A stretch of DNA of 64,000 bases, taken from assembly GCA_934132775.1 (NCBI GenBank), contig CAKPAA010000010.1:1-64000 (forward strand). The letters run 5' to 3'. Made by a program: the position numbers and the translations under genes. The notes under the pieces were generated by a model that saw only the letters and a list, made by a program, of their open reading frames with translations, was not told where the DNA came from and made no database searches. Source of the stretch: an uncultured Clostridia bacterium. GTDB lineage: Bacteria; Bacillota; Clostridia; TANB77; UBA1234. Of this stretch, positions 51,410 through 60,956 are shown one piece after another; positions within the stretch are counted from its first letter, which is position 1; every line of letters starts with the position of its first letter.

Positions 51410-52396
51410 TTATCTTCTTAATCCTATTTTTTGTTTCATTAACTCGTATTTTTTCTTTGCTATTTCTCTTGATTTTTCTTTCCCTGCATCTAAGATTTTG
51501 TCTAATTCTTCACTATTTATTAGCTCATTATATCTTGCTTGGATTTTTTCAAATGTTTCTGCAACTAAGTCTCCAACAGCTTTTTTGAATGCTCCATAAT
51601 TTGCATCTGCGAATTTTTGAACAATTTCTTCTTTGCTTTCATTTGACAAGCTCATATAAATGTTTATTAAGTTTGTTATTCCTGGTTGATTTTCAGGATC
51701 ATAATTTACTTTTCCTATTGAGTCTGTCACTGCTGAATTTATTTTCTTTCTTATTGTGTTTGCATCATCTAATATTCTTATTACACCTTTTTGGCTTTCT
51801 GATGATTTGCTCATTTTCTTTGTTGGATCTTGTAAATCGTATATTTTTGTGCCCTCAGCTCTTATAAGTGGCTCAGGTATTACAAATGTTTCTCCATATT
51901 TTTTATTGAACCTTGTTGCTATATCTCTTGCTATTTCTACGTGTTGTTTTTGGTCTATTCCAACTGGCACATAGTTTGTGTCGTATGCCAATATATCCGC
52001 AGCCATTAGCACTGGATATGTGAATAACCCTGCTGAGAAGTTTATATTTTTAGCACTTTTGTCTTTGAATTGTGTCATTCTTCCAAGTTCACCAAAGTAT
52101 GTATTACATTCTAACATCCAAGATATATTTGCGTGATATTCATTATCTGATTGCAAAAATATCAAGTTTTTCTCTGGATCAACTCCACAAGCGATGTATA
52201 ATGCAACTAATTCTCTTATATTTCTTGCCAAAGTATCGCTATCTATTGGCATTGTTATTGCATGCATATCTGCTATAAATATTATTGAATTATATTTTTC
52301 TTGGTATTCAACCATTTGCCTTATTGCTCCAATATAATTGCCCAATGTTATTACTCCCGTAGGTTGAAGCCCCGTTAGCATTGTCTTTTTTTCCAT
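51410..52396 (-). CDS. trpS: Tryptophanyl-tRNA synthetase
   Basis: 328 residues; ATG 52396 after AAAGAGGAAA. Class I fold with a HIGH-type motif TGVITLGNYIGAI (~13-25), the tryptophan-binding region, and KKMSKSSES (~192). Length is normal. It starts two bases before the tatD stop region, so the two are coupled. No T-box precedes it. Confidence 0.97.
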   Translation of the reverse strand: MEKKTMLTGLQPTGVITLGNYIGAIRQMVEYQEKYNSIIFIADMHAITMPIDSDTLARNIRELVALYIACGVDPEKNLIFLQSDNEYHANISWMLECNTYFGELGRMTQFKDKSAKNINFSAGLFTYPVLMAADILAYDTNYVPVGIDQKQHVEIARDIATRFNKKYGETFVIPEPLIRAEGTKIYDLQDPTKKMSKSSESQKGVIRILDDANTIRKKINSAVTDSIGKVNYDPENQPGITNLINIYMSLSNESKEEIVQKFADANYGAFKKAVGDLVAETFEKIQARYNELINSEELDKILDAGKEKSREIAKKKYELMKQKIGLRR

Positions 52397-52397
52397 A

Positions 52398-53201
52398 CTA
52401 TTTCCTCTTTTCTATTCTATAAAATCTTTTTGCATTTTCTGTTGTTATTTCAGCTATTTTTTCAAGTGAACATTCTCTTAAATCTGCTATTTTTTGAGCT
52501 GTGTGCACAACATATGCCGACTCATTTCTCTTTCCTCTATTTGGTTCGGGCGCCAAATATGGTGCGTCTGTTTCAATAAGTAATTTATCATCTGGAACCA
52601 GTTTTGCCACTTCAATTAGTGAACGTGCATTTTTAAAAGTGACCGGACCTGCAAGTGAAATGTACGCATCTAATTTTAGCATTTCTTTTAAAACTTCTAC
52701 GCTTGAAGAAAAGCAATGCATAACAAATCCTGCATTTATTTTGTTTTCTTTAAGTATTTTTAACATATCCATATCCGAATCTCTGCTATGTATTGCCACA
52801 GGCAAATCTAGCTCATTTGCTATTTTTATTTGTTTTACAAATATTTCTTGTTGTTTTTCTTTATCACCGCCATAATGATAATCTAATCCAATTTCGCCTA
52901 TTGCAACAACTTTGCTATTTACCGCAAGTTCCTTTACAAAAGACACATCTCCATCTTCTTCATTTATATTTTCTGGATGTAATCCAACTGTTGCATATAC
53001 GTTATCATATCTATTTGCATTTTTAATTGCTAAACTAGACGTTTCTTTATTGTAGCCAACGTCCACCATATATTCAACACCTGCATTTTTAGCATTTTCA
53101 ACTATTTTGTCTTGCTCATTGTTATATTGTTCATCAGTTAAATGTGTATGTGAATCGAAGAATATCATTATTTTATTTATACGATGTGCTAATAAAAACA
53201 C
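52398..53201 (-). CDS. tatD: TatD-family metal-dependent hydrolase
   Basis: 267 residues if started at GTG 53201, which follows AAAGGGG; the family usually begins at the ATG 53168 (MIFFDSHTHL), which has no ribosome binding site, so both starts are possible. Metal ligands: DSHTHL, GEIGLDYH, VAIHSRD, FVMHCFS and ETDAPYLAP. TatD proteins are DNases or D-aminoacyl-type hydrolases. Follows metG by 22 bases, a common order in Firmicutes. Confidence 0.95.
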   Translation of the reverse strand: MFLLAHRINKIMIFFDSHTHLTDEQYNNEQDKIVENAKNAGVEYMVDVGYNKETSSLAIKNANRYDNVYATVGLHPENINEEDGDVSFVKELAVNSKVVAIGEIGLDYHYGGDKEKQQEIFVKQIKIANELDLPVAIHSRDSDMDMLKILKENKINAGFVMHCFSSSVEVLKEMLKLDAYISLAGPVTFKNARSLIEVAKLVPDDKLLIETDAPYLAPEPNRGKRNESAYVVHTAQKIADLRECSLEKIAEITTENAKRFYRIEKRK

Positions 53202-53222
53202 ATCGCACGCCCCTTTCTATCT

Positions 53223-55214
53223 CTATTTTATCTCTGCACCTGCTTCTATATCTCCATCAACAGTTAGCACTTTAACTATATCATCTTCACCCGCTGCAAG
53301 CACCATTCCCTGAGATTCTACACCTCTTAATTTAGCTGGTTTTAAATTTGCAACTATTACAACATTTTTGTTTACTAATTCTTCTGGTGCATAATATTTT
53401 TGAAGACCAGCTACTATTTGTCTTTCTTCACTTCCTAGTGACACTTGTAGTTTCAATAATTTATCTGAGCCTTCTAATTTTTCAGCTTTTATTACTTTTG
53501 CTACTTTCAATTGTATTTTGTCTAGATAATCTATTGTGATTTGCTCTACTTTTTTGTTTTCACTTTCTTTTGGTTTTGCAATTTCTTTTGCTACTTCTTT
53601 TTTAGCATATAATTTATCAAACTCATCTATAACAGTTTTTTCATCTAGTCTTGTAAATAGCACTTCAACATTATCTAGTTTTATTCCTGAATTTATCTCA
53701 ACAAGGTGCCACTCTGCTTTTTCCATTCCAAATATTTTTCTTATTTTTGCTGATGAAGCAGGCATAAATGGTTCCATAATATTAGATATATTAGCTATTA
53801 AAGTTGCACACGTAAAAATTGTGTTATTAAAAGCTTCTATATCTTCTTTAAATTGAATCCAAGGCTTTTCATCATCATAAAATTTATTTGCATCATCAAT
53901 TAGCTTTATAGCCTTATCAGTTGCTTCTTTAAAGTTTAGACTTTCAATATCTTCGCCAATTTCTTGGTACGCTTTTTCAATTAAAGATTTCATTTCTTCA
54001 TTCAATTTACCAGCTGGTATTTCAGAAATTCCTTTAAATTTTAAAGTTCTATTAACAAAATTTCCATATTTGTTAGTAATTTCGTTGTTATGCGTTGTTA
54101 CATATTCACTCAATGTAAAGTTTGTATCTTTCTTTTCTGGTCCATTGTTAATTAAATGAAATCTTATTGTATCTGAATTTAGCTTTTCAACCGCATCTAA
54201 CGCTGATATTGCATTGCCTTTACTCTTTGAAGCTTTTTCATTATTAAAGTTCAAATACTCTGATGATACAATAACATCCGGCACTTGGAAGTTTTCTTTC
54301 AAAGATAATAGCAATGCTGGGAATATTATGCTATGGAAAGTTATATTATCTTTTCCGTGAACCATATATATTCTATCTGCTCTCTTCCAGTAATCTTCCC
54401 AATTTAAGCCACGCTCTTCACAAACTTTCATTGCTGCTGTTACATAGCCTAAAACTGCTTCTATCCAAACATATAATTTTTTATCTTCATAACCAGGTAT
54501 TGGGACGTCAACGCCCCAAGTTAAATCTCTCGTAATTGCTCTGTCTCTAAGGCCTTCGCGAAGATATTTCAAAGTTTCGTTTTGTGCATTTATACGCCAC
54601 TTGTGCCTATTCTTTTCTACAACTTCTGCAATTGCATCTTGCATTTTAGAAAGTGCAATATACAAGTTTTTGTTGTCTTTTTGAACAACTTTTGTGCCAC
54701 ATTCTCTGCAAGTTGCATTTAACAAGTCTTCATCTGTTGGAGTATATCCACAATCACAACAGTCTCCTTTGGTTATATTTCCACAATTAGGACAAACAAG
54801 TTGCAATTCTCTATCTGCCATAAATTTATTGCAATGCTCACAAAATGCTTGTGGTTCAACCTTTTCATATATTGCTCCATTATCATAAACTTTTTTAATT
54901 ATTTCTTGAACCTTTTCTTTGTGATAAGGTGTTTCTGTTGAAGTATATTTATCATATGAAAAATTCAAGCCTTCAAATGATTTTACAAACAATTCGTGGT
55001 ATTTATTTGATATCTCCGCAGGACTTATTCCCTCTAACTTTGCACGTTCTGTTATTGGTGTACCGTGACAGTCTGAACCTGAAACATAAAGCACTTCATC
55101 GCCCTTTGCCCTATGATATCTAGCTAGCAAGTCTCCTCCAATAAGACCTGCCACGTGTCCTAAATGTAATTTATAATTGGCATATGGCCAAGCTCCTCCT
55201 ATTAAAACTCTCAT
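53223..55214 (-). CDS. metG: Methionyl-tRNA synthetase
   Basis: 663 residues; ATG 55214 after AGAGGAG. HIGH-type motif NYKLHLGHVAG (~13-23), a connective zinc region (~125-180) with four CxxC knuckles (CEHC, CPNC, CDCG, CREC), signature loop KASKSKGNA (~330, Met of KMSKS replaced by Ala), anticodon-binding helices, and a C-terminal tRNA-binding OB domain (~560-663, VAKVIKAEKLEGSDKLLKL). Normal length for the dimeric form. No T-box is seen. Confidence 0.96.
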   Translation of the reverse strand: MRVLIGGAWPYANYKLHLGHVAGLIGGDLLARYHRAKGDEVLYVSGSDCHGTPITERAKLEGISPAEISNKYHELFVKSFEGLNFSYDKYTSTETPYHKEKVQEIIKKVYDNGAIYEKVEPQAFCEHCNKFMADRELQLVCPNCGNITKGDCCDCGYTPTDEDLLNATCRECGTKVVQKDNKNLYIALSKMQDAIAEVVEKNRHKWRINAQNETLKYLREGLRDRAITRDLTWGVDVPIPGYEDKKLYVWIEAVLGYVTAAMKVCEERGLNWEDYWKRADRIYMVHGKDNITFHSIIFPALLLSLKENFQVPDVIVSSEYLNFNNEKASKSKGNAISALDAVEKLNSDTIRFHLINNGPEKKDTNFTLSEYVTTHNNEITNKYGNFVNRTLKFKGISEIPAGKLNEEMKSLIEKAYQEIGEDIESLNFKEATDKAIKLIDDANKFYDDEKPWIQFKEDIEAFNNTIFTCATLIANISNIMEPFMPASSAKIRKIFGMEKAEWHLVEINSGIKLDNVEVLFTRLDEKTVIDEFDKLYAKKEVAKEIAKPKESENKKVEQITIDYLDKIQLKVAKVIKAEKLEGSDKLLKLQVSLGSEERQIVAGLQKYYAPEELVNKNVVIVANLKPAKLRGVESQGMVLAAGEDDIVKVLTVDGDIEAGAEIK

Positions 55215-55232
55215 TTATATCTCCTCTTTCAT

Positions 55233-55619
55233 TTATTTTTTTATAACAACCGTTGCTATGGCATAAGAATCATCGTGAGACAAACTAATGTCAATATCTT
55301 CGTCTTTTATTTCTCGTTTATCTGCCTCTTCTTTTAATCTACCACTTAATTTAGCAACAGGCTTTCCGTTTTTCTTTCTTACAACTTCCATATCGTGCCA
55401 CGATACATAGTCTGCATTTTCTGGCGCCAAAGCTTTATACATAGCCTCTTTCGCAGCGAATCTCGCAGCATAGCTTTGAAACTTCGACATTCGTCTCGAC
55501 TCACAATACTCAATTTCTTCATCTGTATATATTCTTTTGGTAAATGTGTCGCCCAACTCTGTTATAGAATTTTTAATTCTTGTAACACTTATAATATCTG
55601 TTCCGCAAAACACTGACAT
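55233..55619 (-). CDS. acpS: Holo-acyl-carrier-protein synthase
   Basis: 128 residues from ATG 55619 (MSVFCGTDIISVTRI) after AGGAGG; an in-frame GTG further up abuts the ribosome binding site and is rejected. Motifs GTDIISVTRI and RFAAKEAMYKAL bind Mg and CoA. It attaches phosphopantetheine to the acyl carrier protein encoded at 35.1 kb. First gene of the operon with metG, tatD and trpS. Confidence 0.96.
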   Translation of the reverse strand: MSVFCGTDIISVTRIKNSITELGDTFTKRIYTDEEIEYCESRRMSKFQSYAARFAAKEAMYKALAPENADYVSWHDMEVVRKKNGKPVAKLSGRLKEEADKREIKDEDIDISLSHDDSYAIATVVIKK

Positions 55620-55649
55620 ATCTGACACGCCTCCTTACAATCGGTTAGA

Positions 55650-55678
55650 ATTATATCATTTTTTTGTGTGGTTGTCCA
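55650..55678 (-). promoter_or_regulatory. Promoter of the acpS-metG-tatD-trpS operon
   Basis: TGGACA (55673-55678), 17-base spacer, TATAAT (55650-55655) with an extended TGA before the -10; 30 bases before acpS. Confidence 0.85.
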
Positions 55679-55770
55679 TATATGAGGGTTTTATTTTTGA
55701 AAAGAAAATGCCAATAAATAAAGATGTTTGTCTTATATAGAGAATTTACTTTCAGAAACAGAAATTACTT

Positions 55771-56622
55771 TTATAAATTACTATATTTTGTGTTTTCACC
55801 CGTAGCTACAAATGGTACTGCGCCATATCTTCCATTCAAATATCCTTTTTGTATATTTTCACTCTTTCTAACAGAAAAGTAGTCTAGTGGGTATAGTTCC
55901 GTAGTTCCTTTCTTAGCATCTTTTTCTGCAAACCAGATTTGATCTCTTCTAAATATTTCTAAGGACAATAAATTTGTGTTGTGTGTATTGAATATTAACT
56001 GGGCATTTCCTTTGTTTATATCTGGGTTATGAAAAAATTTTATAATCATTTCTACTAAACTCGGATGTAGACTTCTTTCAATTTCGTCTATCACCAATAT
56101 TTTTCCATTTTCAAACACATTTTTTAAGATAGGAGCTATTGAAAATAATATTTGTGTTCCTGATGACTCATTCATAAAATTCAATTCATAAACCTTAGGA
56201 TTATCTTTCATATTTTTTACTTCGTGCATCATTTTTATTTTTACATTTTTTTGTTTCTGTGACACTGCTACATTTTTCAATAACATCAATATATTACTAT
56301 CTATATCTACTTCTTCTACCTCTATACTAAAATCTTTAATTACTATATCTGCTTCTTCTAATAATTTTAATGTGAAATTTTTTAATTCCTCATTTTCATC
56401 CTTACTAAAAGCTTCGATTGCAAAATCACTTAATGATATTCCAACCATATAAGTATCAATATACTTTTCAAACCACAAATATGGTTCTCTCGTTTTATCA
56501 TAATTCCAAGTTGTTGCAGTAGCTAAAAATAATTTATTATCTGTATTTTGTGCTTTTATTGCGTTTAATTTGCTTTCATCACTTTGTAAAAATCTATAAT
56601 CATTACAATTCTTAAAATGAAG
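55771..56622 (-). pseudogene. 5'-truncated AAA-family ATPase (RloA/AAA_15-like), C-terminal half only
   Basis: An intact-looking frame starts at 56478, but the same frame stays coding-like back to about 56622 (LHFKNCNDYRFLQSDE, then ATTWNYDKTREPYLWFEKY) with no start codon or ribosome binding site. The N-terminal Walker A half is missing. What remains has the signature-type region ESSGTQILFSIAPIL, Walker B KILVIDEIERSLHPSL and FNTHNTNLL, ending FSVRKSENIQKGYLNGRYG, the end I associate with ATPases encoded next to RloB-type nucleases in defence islands. No RloB gene is present. Probably a decayed defence gene. Confidence 0.75.
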
Positions 56623-56739
56623 TTACATTTTTTCCTTTTCTAAACAAGTAATTTATTTTAACTTATACAGCACCTTAGCTTTGCTATACTCAAAAATAAG
56701 TTATTCACATTTTTGAAAATATTTATTTAGTTATTTTGC

Positions 56740-56783
56740 AAAAATAGGATTCGAATCAAACAAATGATTCAAATCCTATTTTT
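56740..56783 (-). terminator. Terminator-like long hairpin
   Basis: AAAAATAGGATT pairs with AATCCTATTTTT (56740-56751, 56772-56783), with an inner GAATCA/TGATTC stem. It can act on both strands and separates the truncated ATPase from the gene at 56962. The rest of 56623-56961 shows no gene. Confidence 0.7.
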
Positions 56784-56961
56784 GTTAGAGACTTTTTTAC
56801 AGCCCCATTTTGGAACCGCTGATGTAGATATTTACAACATGTATTCTTTAATGACTAATATAAAAACCAGTCAAAACATACGTATCTAATAACAAACTTT
56901 GTATAAATCCATCTCATTCTGTAAATTTAAGATAATGTTAAAAAATAAACATTTTTCTTTT

Positions 56962-57732
56962 CTAAATTTCATTTGAAATTTCATCATTTTCAATCCCATA
57001 TTGTCTTTTACCATTATCTACACCTTCTGTTCCAGGTGTAATTAATTCTGGCTCAATTTTTTTGCCATGAATAAATTTATTATAATCTTCATCTGATACT
57101 AAATATATACCACAATAAAGCATTCCATCCTTATCTGTTACTAAGTATGAAGTATCAAAAAATAGCGTTTTTTTCTGTTTTTCATCTCTTAATATATTAA
57201 AGGCATGTAATTCATCATTAACTTTTGATAAAGCAATGGATGGTTCATAATTCCCCAAGTTTCCATTTCCGTATAAAACCGTTAATAAGTTATGAACAGC
57301 TGCAGATTTTTCACTACATTTAGCTGAACCTTTTCCCTGAAATGCTGAAAGTATTCCAATTTTATTAATTATCATTCCATCTGAATCTCTTTCAATATTA
57401 TTATATGCTGAATCTCTTTCAGCGAGCCTTTTATTACCAAAATATGACAATGTAGCTATATATACTGCCCATAACGTGGGGCCTAGATTTTGCATTGCTA
57501 TTTGGTGTTTTTCCACAATATCTTGAAAAATGCAAATAAAATTATGCATGCCCTCAACATCTGTTTGAAACCTAAAAGGAAGTGCTGGATTTTGCCTAAT
57601 CTTATCTTCTGGCGTAAGTATTTGATTATAAATGGTTGGTTTTTTTTGATTAACTTCCAGCACAAGCTCAACAGGTTCTTTTGATTCTTGTATCATTTTA
57701 TCATATATTTTAATAAAAATGTCTCTGTCCAT
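56962..57732 (-). CDS. Transglutaminase-like cysteine protein of unknown role
   Basis: 256 residues from ATG 57732 (MDRDIFIKIYDKMIQ) after AAAGGTGAAC. No signal peptide. The order SAKCSEKSAAVHNLL (Cys ~148), ELHAFNIL (His ~185) and LFFDTSYL (Asp ~202) reproduces the Cys-His-Asp triad spacing of transglutaminase-like or papain-like domains. The N-terminal 90 residues are unassigned. It stands alone between terminators beside a decayed ATPase, in what looks like an accessory spot. It could be a protease, an amidase or a modifying enzyme; the triad call is inference. Confidence 0.6.
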   Translation of the reverse strand: MDRDIFIKIYDKMIQESKEPVELVLEVNQKKPTIYNQILTPEDKIRQNPALPFRFQTDVEGMHNFICIFQDIVEKHQIAMQNLGPTLWAVYIATLSYFGNKRLAERDSAYNNIERDSDGMIINKIGILSAFQGKGSAKCSEKSAAVHNLLTVLYGNGNLGNYEPSIALSKVNDELHAFNILRDEKQKKTLFFDTSYLVTDKDGMLYCGIYLVSDEDYNKFIHGKKIEPELITPGTEGVDNGKRQYGIENDEISNEI

Positions 57733-57856
57733 AATTTGTTCACCTTTTATCCTTTCACATTTTAATTGTAGCACTCAAAATATAGTTAGTCAATTTTTAT
57801 CTTTTGCTAAAACCTATGTTACTACCGGCATAGCCGGAAGATTATTTACATAAAGA

Positions 57857-57889
57857 ATGAATCCAAATTGTTTAACAATTTGGATTCAT
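57857..57889 (-). terminator. 15-bp perfect inverted repeat, likely terminator
   Basis: ATGAATCCAAATTGT and its exact complement with a 3-base loop, 115 bases downstream of the gene at 58005; the T-run after it is weak (TCTTT). It may also be a remnant of a mobile element end. Confidence 0.55.
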
Positions 57890-58004
57890 CTGTAATTCAT
57901 AAGTGTTTTTATCGATAAATGGCGCATATTAAAACAAAGCAATTGCTTAATCGATGATAGCACATTTATTATATCTGTTTTCTTAATTTGCCTTAATTAT
58001 ATTT

Positions 58005-58463
58005 TTATTCTTCTATTGTTACTTTTACATCACGTGTGTGTAGTACGTCTACTCCTATTGGAATTGCAATTTTTACTGCTGTGTTTGCTTCGATTTGTGC
58101 AAGTCCAGCTTGTGTCATTCCTATGCTATCTCCACTTTCATTTAATAGTTCGATGTCTAAGATTTTAGGTTCTGACACTTCATCTCCACTATTTATTACT
58201 TGTGCTTCTAATGTGCATTGATTTTCTTCTTCTAGCACAATTTTTACGTCTTTAATAACTAGGCTTCCAACTGTTTTTTCTCCATCAATGTAAGTTGTTG
58301 GCAAGTTTTCTTCACCCGAATTTTCTCCGCTTGTAAGTGTTGTGCCTGGGTTTTCTTCAGGTGGGTTATGTTTTGTTGTTTTTTTGCTAACCAATATTCC
58401 TGCCACTACTAATATAACAGCTGCAATTACTGTTATTACTATTGTAATTGTTCTTTTGTTCAT
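58005..58463 (-). CDS. Small membrane-anchored protein with an extracellular beta domain
   Basis: 152 residues; ATG 58463 after GAAGGAGG. One N-terminal TM segment (TITIVITVIAAVILVVAGIL, ~5-24), a Pro/Gly/Thr/Glu linker (~30-60), then a ~90-residue beta domain (VGSLVIKDVKIVLEEENQC to KVTIEE) of the type seen in FxLYD or CARDB-like extracellular modules. No catalytic motif. Single gene. Confidence 0.7.
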   Translation of the reverse strand: MNKRTITIVITVIAAVILVVAGILVSKKTTKHNPPEENPGTTLTSGENSGEENLPTTYIDGEKTVGSLVIKDVKIVLEEENQCTLEAQVINSGDEVSEPKILDIELLNESGDSIGMTQAGLAQIEANTAVKIAIPIGVDVLHTRDVKVTIEE

Positions 58464-58674
58464 TTATTTTTCCTCCTTCGTGTTTGTTCCTATTTTTATT
58501 CTAGCACATTAAGTTTAGATTACAAATAGTAATTTTGGTTTTTTTGAAAACTTTTTCATCTGCTACACACTTTTTTAGTTCATTTGGGCTAATAATTCTA
58601 ACTATATATTTTTATTCTGAACAGTAACTTATTTTTGAACTGATTAGCTCAAAATCCAAAATGTTGATTATAAG

Positions 58675-60936
58675 TCACATTATTATATCTATTCTGTGTC
58701 CGCCATTTTCTTCTAATAGTATTTCTGCCGCCTTTTTTTCGTCATTGTCTAGATAAATAGTTTTTATTCCTGTGCTTTTGTGTTCTGGATTATATACGTT
58801 GATCTCATATTTAGCATTTTTGTTTTTATAGTGGACTATAAACGATTCCCAATCTTTTGGTATACACGGATTAATTTTGAGCTTTCCATTTTCTTTTTTT
58901 ATTCCTAATATATATTCAAAACCTGCAATAAATAACCACGAACTTGAACCCGTATACCAAGTCCAGCCTCCTCTTCCAAGCATATTAGGATTTGAATATA
59001 CATCGGCTGAAACAACATATGGTTCTACCTTATATTTTAATACTGCTTCTTTTGTTCTAGCGTGTTCTATTGGGTTTATTATTCTAAAATATTCTGTGGC
59101 TCTTTCGCCATTTTTCATCATTGCATTTGCAATTATTCCCCATATTGCCCCATGTGTATATTGTCCACCATTTTCACGAACCCCAGGTATATATGATTTT
59201 ATATACCCTGGTTCTAATTCTGTTTTTGAAAATGCAGGCGTTAATAGTTTTATTATTAAGTTCTCTTTATCTACTAAATAGTTTTCTACACATTCTAATG
59301 CTGTTTTGCATTTTTCTTCTTCACCGGCTCCTGATATTACTGCCCAACTTTGTGATATACTATCTATTTTACATTCATCATTTTCGTTTGAACCAAGTGG
59401 TTTGTTGTTTTTAAAGTATGCTCTTTTGTACCATTTTCCGTCCCATCCAGCCGTGTTTAGTGCATTTTTTAATTTTGGCAAAATTTGATTATATTTTTCA
59501 ACTTTTTCTGTGTCATTTTTATACTCACATATTTTTATAAATCTATTTATTACATCATACATAAAAAAGCCAAGCCACACACTTTGCCCATTTATTCCAT
59601 TCATTCCGTCATTCCAGTCACCTGTGCCCATCTGTGGCAAACCATTTTCTGCGAAGTTTAAACTTCTATCTATTGCCCTTATTGCGTGTTTATATATGCT
59701 TTCTTTTTTTTCATCTATTTCAACCTCTCCATATCTTTCACTTTCTGTTTCTGAGAGTTCTGCACATTTCACATATGCTGTTTCTTCATCTAGTATTGAA
59801 TAGTCTTTTTCTTTTTTTATATATTCACTTATTAAAAATGGTAACCACAGCAAATCGTCTGTGTATTTTGTTCTTATCCCATTATCTTTTTCTGGGTGCC
59901 ACCAATGTAAAACATCTCCTTGTTTAAATTGGTGCTCAGCGTGATATATTATCTGTTTTCTTACAAATTCCGGCTCATAGTATAGCATTATAAGTGAATC
60001 TTGCAATTGGTCTCTGAATCCATATGCTCCACCAGCTTGGTAAAATGATGTTCTTCCCCAAATACGACTTACCAATGTTTGATATAAAAGCCAACCATTT
60101 AACATTATGTTCATTGATTCTACTGGTGTTTTTACTCTTACTTTACTTGTTTTTTCATTCCAAAATTCTTTTATTTCACTCATATTGTTCATATACTTTT
60201 CTTCTGTTTCACAGTTAGTATACGAACTATATATTCCTAATTCTATAAATATCACTTTGTTTTCGTGTGGCGAAAGTGTTACTTTCATTTCTGCCATTAC
60301 ATTTTTATCGTCTTCGTTTAACTTTATTTCTTCACTCGCTGTTATATACACTTCTTCATTTTGATAGTTATCCCTATATTTATTTGAAATCTTAATTATA
60401 TTTCCTTCTTTTTGTATTACTATATGTTTTTTTGTGTAGTCTCTTGCCACGCCTAGTACAGGAGACACTTCATATTTTATTTTTATTTCTTTTTCTTCGT
60501 CTTTGTTATTTGTAATTAACGTCCTTATTATTTTCTTATTTTCATTTATTGGCACATAAATCATTGTTTCCGTAGTTACTTCTTCATCTTTTTGATTAAA
60601 TACTGCGTAGCCAAATCCAAATATTATTTCGTATCCTTCTAATGTTTCATATGGTAATACATTTATTTTTTTGTTTTTTGTTTCTATTGTTATTTTTTCT
60701 GACGGTGGATCTAAAATAGGGTCATTTGACCAAGTGGTTATTTTATTTTCTCTACTATTATTACTCCACGTGTACCCGCCACCATTTGCAGTTACTATCG
60801 TGCCAAAAGTCTTGTTGGCTATTATGTGGCTCCACGGCATCGGCGTGTGCTTTTCACTTGTTTTTATGACATATTCTTTTCCATCTTTTGTGAAACCTCC
60901 ATAGTTGTTGTAATATAATAAATCTATTTTTCTCAC
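58675..60936 (-). CDS. GH94-type phosphorylase domain protein (C-terminal part of a cyclic beta-1,2-glucan synthase system)
   Basis: 753 residues; start GTG 60936 with AAGGA six bases before. N-terminal beta-sandwich (MRKIDLLYYNNYGGF to ~250), then the (alpha/alpha)6 catalytic domain with MGTGDWNDGMNGIN (~435), where Asp is the general acid of GH94 enzymes, GGQYTHGAIWG and GRGGWTWYTGSSSW. No signal peptide. In cyclic beta-1,2-glucan synthases this module trims the chain length by phosphorolysis. Here it is a separate protein, 20 bases after the gene carrying the middle part. Confidence 0.85.
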   Translation of the reverse strand: MRKIDLLYYNNYGGFTKDGKEYVIKTSEKHTPMPWSHIIANKTFGTIVTANGGGYTWSNNSRENKITTWSNDPILDPPSEKITIETKNKKINVLPYETLEGYEIIFGFGYAVFNQKDEEVTTETMIYVPINENKKIIRTLITNNKDEEKEIKIKYEVSPVLGVARDYTKKHIVIQKEGNIIKISNKYRDNYQNEEVYITASEEIKLNEDDKNVMAEMKVTLSPHENKVIFIELGIYSSYTNCETEEKYMNNMSEIKEFWNEKTSKVRVKTPVESMNIMLNGWLLYQTLVSRIWGRTSFYQAGGAYGFRDQLQDSLIMLYYEPEFVRKQIIYHAEHQFKQGDVLHWWHPEKDNGIRTKYTDDLLWLPFLISEYIKKEKDYSILDEETAYVKCAELSETESERYGEVEIDEKKESIYKHAIRAIDRSLNFAENGLPQMGTGDWNDGMNGINGQSVWLGFFMYDVINRFIKICEYKNDTEKVEKYNQILPKLKNALNTAGWDGKWYKRAYFKNNKPLGSNENDECKIDSISQSWAVISGAGEEEKCKTALECVENYLVDKENLIIKLLTPAFSKTELEPGYIKSYIPGVRENGGQYTHGAIWGIIANAMMKNGERATEYFRIINPIEHARTKEAVLKYKVEPYVVSADVYSNPNMLGRGGWTWYTGSSSWLFIAGFEYILGIKKENGKLKINPCIPKDWESFIVHYKNKNAKYEINVYNPEHKSTGIKTIYLDNDEKKAAEILLEENGGHRIDIIM

Positions 60937-60956
60937 CTCTTATCCTTGAATCAATT

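Noticed and set aside
51347..55800. T-box or other leader upstream of trpS or metG
   Set aside because: The genes are tightly packed and the leader before acpS is only about 30 bases from the promoter; there is no AGGGTGGNACCGCG-type antiterminator.
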